From Caldilineales bacterium (lineage in GTDB: Bacteria; Chloroflexota; Anaerolineae; Caldilineales; Caldilineaceae): a stretch of 64,000 nucleotides of DNA. A program made the position numbers and the translations under genes. Under the pieces are notes generated by a model. It saw nothing but the letters and a program-made list of their open reading frames with translations, had not been told where the DNA came from and did not search any database. This document shows, in pieces, positions 53,498-62,358 of this stretch. Position 1 is the first letter of the stretch. Each line of letters opens with the position of its first letter. The stretch lies in assembly GCA_012271135.1 (NCBI GenBank), contig JAAXGZ010000097.1, positions 99,936 through 163,935 on the forward strand, read 5' to 3'.

Positions 53498-54545
53498 GCA
53501 TCTGGCCTCAATAAATTTGGAGGTGTGAAGTGTGCGTTGACCTGCCGGAAGGCAGCATCGGCAGCGACCCTCATCTCACGGATGGTGCAGAAGGCGCGTC
53601 GGGGTGTGGCCTGGTGCTTGACCCGCCGGAAGACCCGCTCGATGTCGTTCAGTTCCGGACTGTAGGCCGGCAGATAGTACAGATGGATGTTTTGCTGCAC
53701 CAGTTCCGGAGCGGCCGCCTTGACCTTTCGGCTGCGGTGGATGGAGGCGTTGTCCAGAACCACCACGCGCGGGCGCTCGCGGGGGCCGGGCAGGGCGTGG
53801 CGCAGGATGTCGATGAAGTGCTCGGCACGCCAGGTAAAGGGAGCCGTCCACCAGGTCAGGGCCGTCCCGACCTGCGTGCCGGGAGCAGCCAGGACCGCCA
53901 TCCTGTTCACGCGTCGGTTCCGGGGATTCTCGTAGGGGACAACCGGTCGCACGCCGGGCCGGGCCCAGGTGTAGGTGGGGGGCAGGGAGGGGCTGAAGCC
54001 GGTCTCGTCCAGGAAAAAGAGATCCAGGGTGCCAGCCACGGCTTTTTTTTGAAGTCCGCCAGTTGCACCCCGGCCGCCGCCGCCGGCGCCGGATCCTGCC
54101 GGTGGCGCAGGGTGGCATGCGTGCGCCGCCAGCGCGCACCCATGCCCTGCAGGTACTTGCGCACGGTGCGCGGCTTCAGGCAGATGCCTTCCTCCTCCGC
54201 CAGGGCGACCGCCAGCGTGGCCGAACTCCAGACCTGTGGCCGCTGTAGCAACCGGTCCAGGGCCTCCTCGATCACCTGCCGCCGCGCCCGGTCGGGGCGT
54301 ACGCCGCGCGGCTGCTCGCGCACGGCGGCCACACCCTCCGCCGCAAAGCGGTGCAGCAGGGAACGAACCGTGGTCTGGCAGCAGGCCAGGTGGTCCGCCA
54401 GTTCCGGCACCTTCAGCCCCCGGTCGGAGAGCAGCAGGCCTTCCACCCGGTCCCGTTCGCGGGGCCGCAGCGTCGGGTCGCGGCGCAGGGCTTGCAGTGC
54501 TTGGCGCTGGAAGGGGGTGAGCGAAACGTGCAGGGGAGCGGACAT
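53494..54545 (-). CDS. IS630-family transposase, two frames joined by -1 frameshift
   Basis: The first frame (54545-53907) encodes the helix-turn-helix DNA-binding part (FQRQALQALRRDP, LADHLACCQTTVRSLLHRF). At 54050-54042 the heptamer A AAA AAG lies in the correct phase for -1 slippage. The second frame then gives the DDE domain: LFFLDETGFSPS (first Asp), VVVLDNASIHRS (second Asp) and LPAYSPELNDIERVF (Glu). The fused product would be about 350 residues, normal for IS630. The stop is TAG, made of the target-site TA plus one host base. Some IS630 relatives are known to use programmed frameshifting. Confidence 0.85.
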
Positions 54546-54610
54546 GACAGGGGATCCTGGACCGGAGCCATGCTACAACCAAAACCATCATGTTATCCAT
54601 GCCAAGAGCT
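53497..54610 (-). mobile_element. IS630-family insertion sequence, 1114 bp, TA target
   Basis: Ends were set by the TA dinucleotides at 53495-53496 and 54611-54612 flanking imperfect terminal inverted repeats: left AGCATCTGGCCTCAATAA, right (reverse complement) AGCTCTTGGCATGGATAA. The two agree at about 12 of 18 positions. IS630/Tc1-type elements insert at TA and duplicate it. Joining across the TA restores ...GGCCTC-TA-GACGCC, leaving the FAH gene with a TAG stop and about 85 bp before the next gene. The only cargo is the transposase. Confidence 0.82.
54042..54050 (-). other. Programmed -1 frameshift slippery site
   Basis: Eight A followed by G on the minus strand contain A AAA AAG, read in the zero frame as AAA-AAG after TTC-AAA. 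The same class of site is used by dnaX and IS3-family elements. The shift joins the helix-turn-helix and DDE frames of the transposase. Confidence 0.75.
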
Positions 54611-54694
54611 TAGACGCCCCGTGCGATACGCTCGAGCTGTAGGCCGGCTGCGGCATCCGGGAAACCAAGCAGGCAGGAACGGAGGGACATTCCT

Positions 54695-55555
54695 ATGGAA
54701 AACGAATTGAAGACGCGATTGGACTTCGAGTTCGAGGCCGGTGAGGAGGTGACCCAAGAGCAAATCGAATCCTTCAACCGGAACGGATTCATCGTGGTCC
54801 GGAATGCCCTCGACACCAACCAGGTCGACCACCTCCTCAACGTCATCATGGAGCTGAAGGAGGACCTAGAGCGATCGGAACACCGGCGCGAAACCTATGG
54901 CCTCAACATTCGCCCGGTTGTAGACAAGCACGACGCCTTTCTTGATTTGCTGGAATGTCCAACCACCTTTCCCAAAGCGGTTCGCTTCCTGCAGCACTTC
55001 AACCTCCAACTCTTCACATCGCATCTGATCATGGTGCCCCCGGACCCTGAACGGCGGGCGATCGGATGGCATCCCGACGGTGGCAAACCGGGTATCGGCT
55101 TCTATGGTCGCAGGGCCTTGGCCACACTCAAGGTGGGGTACTTTCTGCGCGATCTGAAAGAGAGCAACATGGGTGCCTTGATGGTGGTACCGGGTTCCAA
55201 CCGGATGGACGGCGGTCCGTCGTTCCTCAACGGGGGTGATCCGGTCGGAGGCATGGAATTGAAGGTCGCAGCGGGGGATGCCGTCATCTTCGGTCAGCCA
55301 ACCTGGCATGCGTCGGCGCCGAACCATTCCAACCAGGACAGGGTCGCGCTGTACTACGGCTACGGCTACCGCATCCTGCGGCCGATCGACTACGAAACCA
55401 TGCCGCGGGAGATTCTTGACAAGTGTTCGCCGATCGGCCGCCAATTGCTCGGTCACAAGTCAAGCCATCTGGGCTTTTACCTGCCCACCGACGAGGATGT
55501 GCCGCTCAGGGAGTACTACCGGGAGCGCTGGGGCGAAACCTGGCAGGACCTGTAG
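54695..55555 (+). CDS. Phytanoyl-CoA dioxygenase (PhyH) family protein 2
   Basis: This Fe(II)/2-oxoglutarate dioxygenase has 286 residues. The iron ligands are His and Asp of WHPDGG and the distal His of PTWHASAPN; the Arg in QDRVALYYGYG is the likely 2-oxoglutarate anchor. ATG at 54695 follows GGAGGG. Before the IS630 insertion it lay about 85 bp downstream of the FAH gene, so the two probably formed one operon; the IS may have uncoupled it. The sequence is distinct from the other two PhyH proteins in the window, so a different substrate is likely. Confidence 0.87.
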   Translation: MENELKTRLDFEFEAGEEVTQEQIESFNRNGFIVVRNALDTNQVDHLLNVIMELKEDLERSEHRRETYGLNIRPVVDKHDAFLDLLECPTTFPKAVRFLQHFNLQLFTSHLIMVPPDPERRAIGWHPDGGKPGIGFYGRRALATLKVGYFLRDLKESNMGALMVVPGSNRMDGGPSFLNGGDPVGGMELKVAAGDAVIFGQPTWHASAPNHSNQDRVALYYGYGYRILRPIDYETMPREILDKCSPIGRQLLGHKSSHLGFYLPTDEDVPLREYYRERWGETWQDL

Positions 55556-55585
55556 CGCCGCGACCCGGACAGAACCCGAAGCGTC

Positions 55586-56326
55586 GTGATCAAGGCGCTG
55601 GTGTTCGATGTCTTCGGCACCCTGGTGGATTGGCACACGGGTGTGCGCCAGGCCGGGGAACTGGCCGGCCGCAGCGTTGGATCCAAACAGGATTGGAGCC
55701 AGTTCGCCTTGGACTGGCGTGCGGGTTACGGCCCGGCCATGACCGCCGTCAACGACGGACGAGCATCCTGGCAAACCATCGACGGCATCCACCGGGCCAT
55801 CCTGGACGAATTGTTGGCCGGTTATGGCTTGGAAACGCTGACGGAAGCCGACAAACAGGAGCTCAACAAGGTTTGGCATCGGCTTCCGGCCTGGTCCGAT
55901 GTCGGCGAGGGCCTGGACCTGCTGCGCCAGAACCATCTGCTTGCGCCGCTGTCCAACGGCAATGTTTCGCTGCTGATCGGTCTGGCGCGCACCAACGGCT
56001 GGCAATGGGACTGCATTCTATCCAGTGAACTGGCCGGGAAGTACAAGCCTGATCCGTCCGTCTACCGGACAGCGGCCAGGCTGCTGGATCTGAATTCGGC
56101 CGAAATCATGATGGTGGCGGCCCATGTCGGAGATCTGCGGGCTGCGGCCGCCACCGGCATGATCACGGGGTGGATTCACCGGCCGCTGGAATTCGGACCT
56201 GTTACTCCACCACCGAAGTTCGATGAGGTGTCACCGACAATTGCCGCGGACCTGGTTGCGCCCGACTTGATCACCTTGTCACGGCAACTGGCCGACTTCA
56301 ACAACCGCAACATCGTTGACGCGTAA
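55586..56326 (+). CDS. Haloacid dehalogenase, type II (HAD superfamily)
   Basis: The 246-residue HAD protein has the nucleophile Asp8 in VFDVFGTLVDW (motif I), PLSNGN (motif II), GKYKPDPSVY with the motif III lysine, and VAAHVGDLRAA (motif IV). The cap insert lies between motifs I and II. Type II dehalogenases hydrolyse L-2-haloacids to D-2-hydroxyacids, but many members are phosphatases. The family usually has VAAHxWDxxGA in motif IV, and here the Trp is Gly. GTG at 55586 lies 30 bp after the PhyH stop, so they share a transcript. Confidence 0.8.
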   Translation: MIKALVFDVFGTLVDWHTGVRQAGELAGRSVGSKQDWSQFALDWRAGYGPAMTAVNDGRASWQTIDGIHRAILDELLAGYGLETLTEADKQELNKVWHRLPAWSDVGEGLDLLRQNHLLAPLSNGNVSLLIGLARTNGWQWDCILSSELAGKYKPDPSVYRTAARLLDLNSAEIMMVAAHVGDLRAAAATGMITGWIHRPLEFGPVTPPPKFDEVSPTIAADLVAPDLITLSRQLADFNNRNIVDA

Positions 56327-56561
56327 CGGTCTGGCCGAAACACCGACATCTAGGTGATCGAACCGCACCGCGGTTCCTGTGTGGAGCCCCAACGGGCTGG
56401 GCCGACCACCCGTGCCCGCAGCACGGCTGGGTACCCGTACGGTCCCTTGACAACCGGCGGGGCCCCGCGGCGCAATTGACCATGCGCCGACAGCCGAAAC
56501 TGTGCTTGCATCCGCTGTCTGACGCGCACCCCCTTTGGTATCCACGCCGACCAGACAGGAC

Positions 56562-58151
56562 TCAGGCAATGTCCTCCGGATCGATGTAGGCGGCCACAAG
56601 ATGTGAATTGCCGCCGGTGTCACCGTAGTTGGTGTAGTCGGTGAAGTAAATCCTGCCGTCGTCCAGCAGCAGCCAGGACGAGTAGCCGTGGTCGGGACCC
56701 GGCTTCTGGTCCGGATGGTTGCCGTGAATCTGGATCATCCGCTCCCGCTGGTAGTGATCCGGCAGTAGGCCGGAAGATGCATCCCACGACCAATCGAAGT
56801 CGCCCAACGTTCGATTGCGAATGGAGCAGGACACCCTGGACCACCAACTGCGCCCGCCAACATCGGACTGGCCCCAGGCCGTATACCCCGACAGGTCGCC
56901 CGATCGGATGGCATTGCCTACCGGTTTGGCTTCCCTGAAGATACACATGTTGATGACCGTCTCGCCATCCACCTTGACCTGCAGCCAGCCGCGTCGGTGG
57001 TAGAGTTCAAGATCCCGGGGCCGGGTCATGTCGACCGGGTGCATAAAGTCGTGCCCCGGACGCGTCCGAACGCCGTTGGGACCGATCTGAAGGACGACTC
57101 CCAGCTGGGAAATCGACATGAACGAATTCGGCGTGGACGGGCCGCCCTCAACCCGCACGCGGGCAGAAAACCTCACTTCGCTGAAGGCATTCTCGGGCGG
57201 CAGCAGGCAGTAACGGGCCTCATGGCCGGGCAGGTTCCGAATCTCCAGCTCACCATCTGCCAAGTGCGCCTCGTACTTGCGTCTGGGACCTCCGATTTGG
57301 TAACCGAGTTCGGACTTCAAGTCACCGCACCAGCCGTAGGTTCCCAGCGGCCCGTTCATGTGGCGGCCGGTCACGAACACCCGTCCGTCCGGGAGCTGCT
57401 TGCCGTAGGGTCGGTCCAGGGCGAAGGGACACATGGTCGGCATGGACCAGCTGTGGCCATTGTCCTCCGAAAAGGACACGAAACTGGGGGTGCCGGCATG
57501 ATGGTTCTCCCGCAGGATGCAGGCCAGCAACCGGCCCCCATCCATGATGACGATGCCGCCCTCGCAATAGCGGTAGTGCCCGTCGTGGGCAACGACGGCG
57601 CGTCGTTGCCAGGTGTTGCCACCATCCCCGGAAACCGTCAGGATTTCACCCAGTTCCTGCGTGTCGCCAAACATGAGGTGGGTTCCGACCCCGAGGGTTC
57701 CATCCGGGAGATCCAGGATTCGATCCGGCTCGAAGCCCAGGATGGCAGGCTCCCGAGGACTGCTCCATGTATGGCCCTCGTCCTCACTCCACCAAATCCA
57801 GTTGCCGGTGGGCTGGTCCTCGTGGAAAAACGAATGATCGTCATGATCACAAATGGCCGCCAGGCGGCCGTCCGCCAACTGGCTGAGGCGCGGCGTGACC
57901 AGACGGTGGTCGCCGGCCGCCATCACTGCCCGGTCCACCTCGGCGCGCTTGTTCCAGGTCCGGCCGCGGTCCTCGCTGGCCAGGATCGTGATGATCTGGT
58001 CGGTCTGGGACCAGTGGGCGTCGGTGTCCGAATAGATGAGGAGAAAGGTGCCCGACGGCGTTTCGACGATGTCCGGGTTCTTGGTGAACCTGCCCGGGCT
58101 GCGCCAGATGTCGAACACCTTGTGGGCCACGGAGCGGGGATGAATGTGCAT
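56562..58151 (-). CDS. BNR-repeat sialidase-like hydrolase with LamG-like insert
   Basis: This 529-residue beta-propeller protein has Asp-box repeats SEDRGRTW, SEDEGHTW, SGDGGNTW and SEDNGHSW in residues 60-240. The region after about residue 300 (FSEVRFSARVRVEGG to LYHRRGWLQVKVDGE) looks like a concanavalin/LamG-type beta-sandwich inserted before the last blade. No FRIP motif of classical sialidases is visible and there is no signal peptide, so it may act in the cytoplasm on an imported glycan or lack sialidase activity. ATG at 58151 follows AGGAAAGG. It ends the operon with PhyH and a second BNR protein. Confidence 0.75.
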   Translation of the reverse strand: MHIHPRSVAHKVFDIWRSPGRFTKNPDIVETPSGTFLLIYSDTDAHWSQTDQIITILASEDRGRTWNKRAEVDRAVMAAGDHRLVTPRLSQLADGRLAAICDHDDHSFFHEDQPTGNWIWWSEDEGHTWSSPREPAILGFEPDRILDLPDGTLGVGTHLMFGDTQELGEILTVSGDGGNTWQRRAVVAHDGHYRYCEGGIVIMDGGRLLACILRENHHAGTPSFVSFSEDNGHSWSMPTMCPFALDRPYGKQLPDGRVFVTGRHMNGPLGTYGWCGDLKSELGYQIGGPRRKYEAHLADGELEIRNLPGHEARYCLLPPENAFSEVRFSARVRVEGGPSTPNSFMSISQLGVVLQIGPNGVRTRPGHDFMHPVDMTRPRDLELYHRRGWLQVKVDGETVINMCIFREAKPVGNAIRSGDLSGYTAWGQSDVGGRSWWSRVSCSIRNRTLGDFDWSWDASSGLLPDHYQRERMIQIHGNHPDQKPGPDHGYSSWLLLDDGRIYFTDYTNYGDTGGNSHLVAAYIDPEDIA

Positions 58152-58216
58152 GGGCACCTTTCCTAAGGGGAGCTAATCAACATGTCTGGTTTCCCGGCCG
58201 GGAGCCGGCTTGGGAG

Positions 58217-59107
58217 TCACGCGAAGGCCGTCGCCACCGATTTGGTCAAACCGCTGCCCTTCGCCACAAGTTCCGCGTGCCATTCGTCCCAGGTCGGACG
58301 CCTGGCCGTCCCCGCCAGTGGAATCCGGGCGCGATTGGGAGCCAGCTGGTTCTGCATGAACATTTCGCTGGCAATGACACGCTCCGACAACGCGTGCTCC
58401 TCCAATGTGCGCGAATAACGGATGTCAATGCTCCAGCGCACGGCATCCGTGAGATTGAGTGTGCTCTTGTGGAATGTCAGGTTTGAAAATAGGAAGATGT
58501 CGCCCTTGCGCATGGGAAGCGGCACAGCAGTACCCATGGAGTCGATGTCGCGGTTGGTGCGCATGTTCATGTCCGCGCCGCGCTTGCCATACAGGAGGCC
58601 CCAAGTGTGACTGCCCGGCATGACCTGCAGGCAACCGTTCCGCTCATCAACATCGACCAGTGGAATCCAGACTGTAACGATCAGGGCGTGCTGGCTGTCC
58701 GCGCCGTAATACTGGCTGTCTTGATGCCAGGGAAACGCGGTGTACGAACTGTTGGGAAGCTTGGGACGCACATGGTAGTCGCCGTTGAAGCCAAATCCGG
58801 GACCCAGGATCGGCAACAACGCACGGGTAATGCCGGGGTGGCAGATAACGTTATACAACCCCTCCCCCATCGCGATATTGTTCCAGCTGCGCAACCGCTC
58901 CTCGGTGCCTCGGTTCAGGGCTACCAGACGATGCGGGAACGGCAGGTCCTCGTGAGTGTCGCTGATTTCGCCCCTGGCCCGCAGGCTTTGGGCGTATTCG
59001 TCGATGGCTTCCTCGATATGGGCGATCAACGGATCCAGATCCGTGGGTGGCACCGCATTCCTGACCAGCAGGCAGCCGTCGCGCTCGAAATCGAATTGTG
59101 TATCCAT
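58217..59107 (-). CDS. Phytanoyl-CoA dioxygenase (PhyH) family protein 3
   Basis: The dioxygenase has 296 residues. The iron ligands are His and Asp of FPWHQDSQYYG and the distal His of LTFHKSTLNLTD, with the Arg of AVRWSIDIRYS for 2-oxoglutarate. The start at ATG 59107 (MDTQFDFERDG) is fixed by GAGG 8 bases upstream. It is packed between two BNR-hydrolase genes (10 bp and 65 bp), so it probably modifies the same substrate, for example a sugar or N-acyl group, rather than a fatty acyl-CoA. Confidence 0.87.
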   Translation of the reverse strand: MDTQFDFERDGCLLVRNAVPPTDLDPLIAHIEEAIDEYAQSLRARGEISDTHEDLPFPHRLVALNRGTEERLRSWNNIAMGEGLYNVICHPGITRALLPILGPGFGFNGDYHVRPKLPNSSYTAFPWHQDSQYYGADSQHALIVTVWIPLVDVDERNGCLQVMPGSHTWGLLYGKRGADMNMRTNRDIDSMGTAVPLPMRKGDIFLFSNLTFHKSTLNLTDAVRWSIDIRYSRTLEEHALSERVIASEMFMQNQLAPNRARIPLAGTARRPTWDEWHAELVAKGSGLTKSVATAFA

Positions 59108-59117
59108 GGCAGACACC

Positions 59118-60349
59118 TCAGACTTCCAGATCGTGTTTCGTGGGCAGGTAGTTCAGTTCGGATTCCCGGATTTGCATGTGCAGGACACGTTGCCAGGACT
59201 GGGACATGAACAGATTCAAAACGCCTTCGTCGGCGAACCCATCGACGTAGGAACACTGGTAGTTGCGAAACGGTGAACCCAGGTCGGTTTGCCGGGCCAT
59301 GGTGCACAGAAACCCGGGCTCGCTCCAGGACCGGCCCCAATCCGTTGACAGGGACGCCCACAGCTGTCCCCGATCGTACATCCCATCCATCATGCCGGCC
59401 AGACCCACATATTGGCCCTGGGTGTGGACATTGTGATGGATGCTGACCCAGGTTCCACCGTCGGCAGGGGAAACAGCATGGGCGGTGCATCCGGATGCAC
59501 CATGGACGTTGGCTTGGGATCGGACCAGGTCCTTCCATCATCCCGGCTGCGCAGGTCCCAGAGACGACCTGTGGGGGTACGGGCCAGCAAATACACCTCG
59601 TCGCCTTCGGCAGCCAAAGGGCAGCCCTCGTCCATGCGGCCCATGGGCGGTGCATGCCAACCTCCATGCCGCACACCCGGCAACAAATCCCAGGTATCGC
59701 CGCGATCCTCGGACCGCAGAACATACTGCCTGGTGATGAGCGGTTTGTAGCTCCAGTCGCCCTCGTGGCTCCCCACCAGCCAGGTGCCGCGCGCAGTCTC
59801 CGTCATGCGCATGACGGACATGCCGCGGAACCCGGGATCGTTCGCCGGGCGTATGAGTCTGACCTCGGACCAGGCATGGCCGTGATCGTCGGAGTAGCGG
59901 AATCCGATGGGCGCATTCTCCTGCAGGCCGCGTTCCCGTGTCCACATGCCCGGAATCGGCTGCGTTCCAAACGCGTACACCCGTTCGGAGCCGGCCGGAT
60001 ACAAGGGAATGAACCCGTGCTGACTGTAGTTTATGTCAAACGCCAGTTGCGGCCCTTCCCAAGTGCGCCCCCGATCCCGGGATCGGTAGGCCAGCATGTC
60101 GTTGTCCTTTTCGTGGGTCCGGCCATAGTGGTTGCCGTCCGGAAACATCAGCAGGTAGTCCCCGTTGGGCATGCGCGCGCCCCTGGATTCGAACAGGCCC
60201 TTTTCGGGATCGCGGGCATTGTGGACCACTTGGCCCGAGAGTCCCGGAACACAGGCCAGTCCCAGGTGCGGGTCCAACTGCAGGTTTGTCGGCAGTGCGG
60301 CGGATTCGACGGTTCCGGTCGCGATGCGAACCTGCTCCAGCAACGGCAT
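59118..60349 (-). pseudogene. BNR-repeat sialidase-like hydrolase, frame-broken
   Basis: ATG at 60349 follows GGAGG. The frame encodes a propeller with Asp boxes SRDRGRTWEG, SDDHGHAWSE, SEDRGDTWD and SRDDGRTWSD, up to about 59450. There a one-base loss shifts the frame; the continuation TWVSIHHNVHTQGQYVGLAG, then STDWGRSWSEPG, runs to TGA at 59118-59120. Joined, the protein would be about 410 residues. Either the gene is inactivated or the assembly lost a base. It is related in fold, but not closely, to the neighbour at 56562. No signal peptide is visible. Confidence 0.75.
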
Positions 60350-60386
60350 GCGCACACCTCCGTTGGACGAATTCAAGGTGTCCGGC

Positions 60387-61463
60387 TCAGCCGTTCCCCA
60401 AGTGGGACTTTATCAAGTTGATGATCAGGCCGACATCGTGATGCACCTCGGACAGGGGTGTGCGGCACTCCCGGCCTTCCCTGATGCAGCCGTGAAATGC
60501 CTGCATCTCGCGGATGAAGGCGCTGGCCCAGTCGATGGCGGGGGTCCGCGCCACCGTCATGCCGTTGGCGTCAATCTCCTGCACCGTCACTTCGGACAGC
60601 TGGCCCCGCGAAAAGCCCGTGGGGTACTTGAGCGTGACGCGCTTGTTGTCGGCGCACACTTCCAAGGTCTCCTTGAAGTCCCACAGATCCGGCAGATCGA
60701 TCCAGGTGCCGTTGCACCGGGCCCCGTTCGCATACTCCACCTGGAAGGTCACCGCCCGTCCCTCTTGCCAGATGTCCACATTGTGGATTCTGGTCGGCAC
60801 GCCCATGATGTGGCGCAAACCGTAAAGGTCGTGGATCATGCTTCCGGACAGCAGGAAAAAAGCCCTTGCCACACCGTCCGGAGGAGCGGCACCAAGAGCG
60901 TGGGCCAAGGCGGCCCGGCGCGCGGCAACGGTCTCTTGGATGACGGCGGCCGGCACATCGTCGAAACGCTGGACATCGAACTGGGCCAAATGCAGATCGT
61001 TGGTCGGGTGCAGGTGATGGATTTGCACGAATCGCACGTCCATGTCCGCGGCTTCCGCAGCCACCACTTCAAACGCCGGGTCGTAGACCTTCATGTAACC
61101 GGCCTGGCCGACCACTCCGGCCCGTTCCTGGGCCGACACCATGGCCGAGATTTCGTCCAGGTTGAAGCAGACCGGCTTCTCCACGAAAACGTGCTTGCCG
61201 GCATCCAGCGCCTGCAGCACGTAGTCCGTCTTGGGATCGGTTTGGCAGAACACCACCGCCTCGATGTCCGAAGCCAGGAACGCAGCATAGTCGGTGAAGT
61301 GGGCGGGAACGTCAAAGCGGTCGGCGACATGGGCCGCCGCCTGGGCGGAAACGTCGCATACCGAATTGAGGTCGTAGAGGTGCCAAAGCTCCTTGAGATT
61401 GGGCGCGTGGTGGACCTGGGCGATGGCGCCGCAGCCCACAATTCCAATGCGTACGTTGTCCAT
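60387..61463 (-). CDS. Gfo/Idh/MocA family oxidoreductase
   Basis: This 358-residue protein opens with the NAD(P) motif RIGIVGCGAIAQVHHAPNL and carries VEKPVCFNLDEI near residue 95. The C-terminal domain includes the LLSGSMIHDLYGLRHIMG helix and a beta-sheet face. It lies between the cupin gene (44 bp upstream) and the broken BNR gene (37 bp downstream). Oxidation or glycosidic-bond cleavage of a sugar released by the BNR proteins is a reasonable inference; some Gfo/Idh members are NAD-dependent glycosidases. Confidence 0.85.
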   Translation of the reverse strand: MDNVRIGIVGCGAIAQVHHAPNLKELWHLYDLNSVCDVSAQAAAHVADRFDVPAHFTDYAAFLASDIEAVVFCQTDPKTDYVLQALDAGKHVFVEKPVCFNLDEISAMVSAQERAGVVGQAGYMKVYDPAFEVVAAEAADMDVRFVQIHHLHPTNDLHLAQFDVQRFDDVPAAVIQETVAARRAALAHALGAAPPDGVARAFFLLSGSMIHDLYGLRHIMGVPTRIHNVDIWQEGRAVTFQVEYANGARCNGTWIDLPDLWDFKETLEVCADNKRVTLKYPTGFSRGQLSEVTVQEIDANGMTVARTPAIDWASAFIREMQAFHGCIREGRECRTPLSEVHHDVGLIINLIKSHLGNG

Positions 61464-61507
61464 GGGGATTGGCCTCCAGGCCTGGCTAGGGTCTCGGACC
61501 CGCCGAA

Positions 61508-62110
61508 TTAGTCGTTGGCGCGCGGTGCCAACTCGTTCCAGACATCGTCCAGGCGCGCCAACCGGGTGTGCAACTCGCGCAAAGCTTCCCAGATCGTTTC
61601 GCGCGTGCCGGCTGCAAACGCCGCCGTCTCATCAATCACCTCGGAGGCCTGCCTGGCGGCCTCCGCAACGGTGCCGCTGGCGTTCGCCAGCCGGGCCAGC
61701 AGTTCCTTCTCGTCCACGGATTCGTCCACTTCGACATCGTAGCTGGAACTGGGCGCGAACCGCGAAGGCTGACGCGTGCCGTCCTCGTTCCAAAACGTAT
61801 GGGTGGGCTGGACATGCGGCGTGACCGACAGATACATGATCATAGGCTCGTCGCCGACCACCCTGACTTGGTGCCACTGGTCCACCAGGGCCACACAGAG
61901 CTGGCCGGGACCCAGCACCTCGGTTTCGCCGTCGATTGTGAACTCGCACCGCCCGGAGAGGATCAGAAAGATCTCGTGTCCCAGATCGTGCGTGTGTCCC
62001 TGTGCCTCGGTACCCGGTTCCATCCTCAGGAACCGTGATCTGATCTGGGGGGTGACCAGCATGTTGGTGATGTGTTCCGGGTTGCGGAAGTCGTAGACAG
62101 GGAAGCCCAT
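61508..62110 (-). CDS. Cupin-domain protein with C-terminal helical tail
   Basis: The 200-residue protein has a single RmlC-type cupin at residues 20-110: GHTHDLGHEIFLILSGRCEF supplies the His/His/Glu metal set and VDQWHQVRVVGDEP the final histidine. The last 70 residues are Ala- and Glu-rich (LLARLANASGTVAEAARQAS) and should form helices, possibly for oligomerisation. ATG at 62110 is chosen because cupin similarity begins there, though its ribosome site is weak; the open frame continues upstream without similarity. It may isomerise a sugar acid or sense a ligand. Confidence 0.75.
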   Translation of the reverse strand: MGFPVYDFRNPEHITNMLVTPQIRSRFLRMEPGTEAQGHTHDLGHEIFLILSGRCEFTIDGETEVLGPGQLCVALVDQWHQVRVVGDEPMIMYLSVTPHVQPTHTFWNEDGTRQPSRFAPSSSYDVEVDESVDEKELLARLANASGTVAEAARQASEVIDETAAFAAGTRETIWEALRELHTRLARLDDVWNELAPRAND

Positions 62111-62358
62111 GGCGCGGTGATGCCTTGTGTTTTGGGGAACAGGGAAGTTGTCCGGAACGCGTTCCGGGCACCGAATCATAACCCGGAGGTTGGGCCGTCC
62201 GATCCGAATTGCCATGGACCGTGGGCGTTGGATGTAACTAGCCTCCGGCCGTTGATCGCCAAGTTCCGGGCCTGAACGGCTTGCCGGCCCGGCCCCTGCA
62301 TAACCGGGGCAAACACCATGACCGGGCCTATCCCGCCAACGCCTTCGGACAACCCGGA

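Noticed and set aside
53530..54642. Plus-strand open frame across the IS630 element
   Set aside because: It is antisense to the transposase, which carries the DDE triad and helix-turn-helix; the plus frame has no family features.
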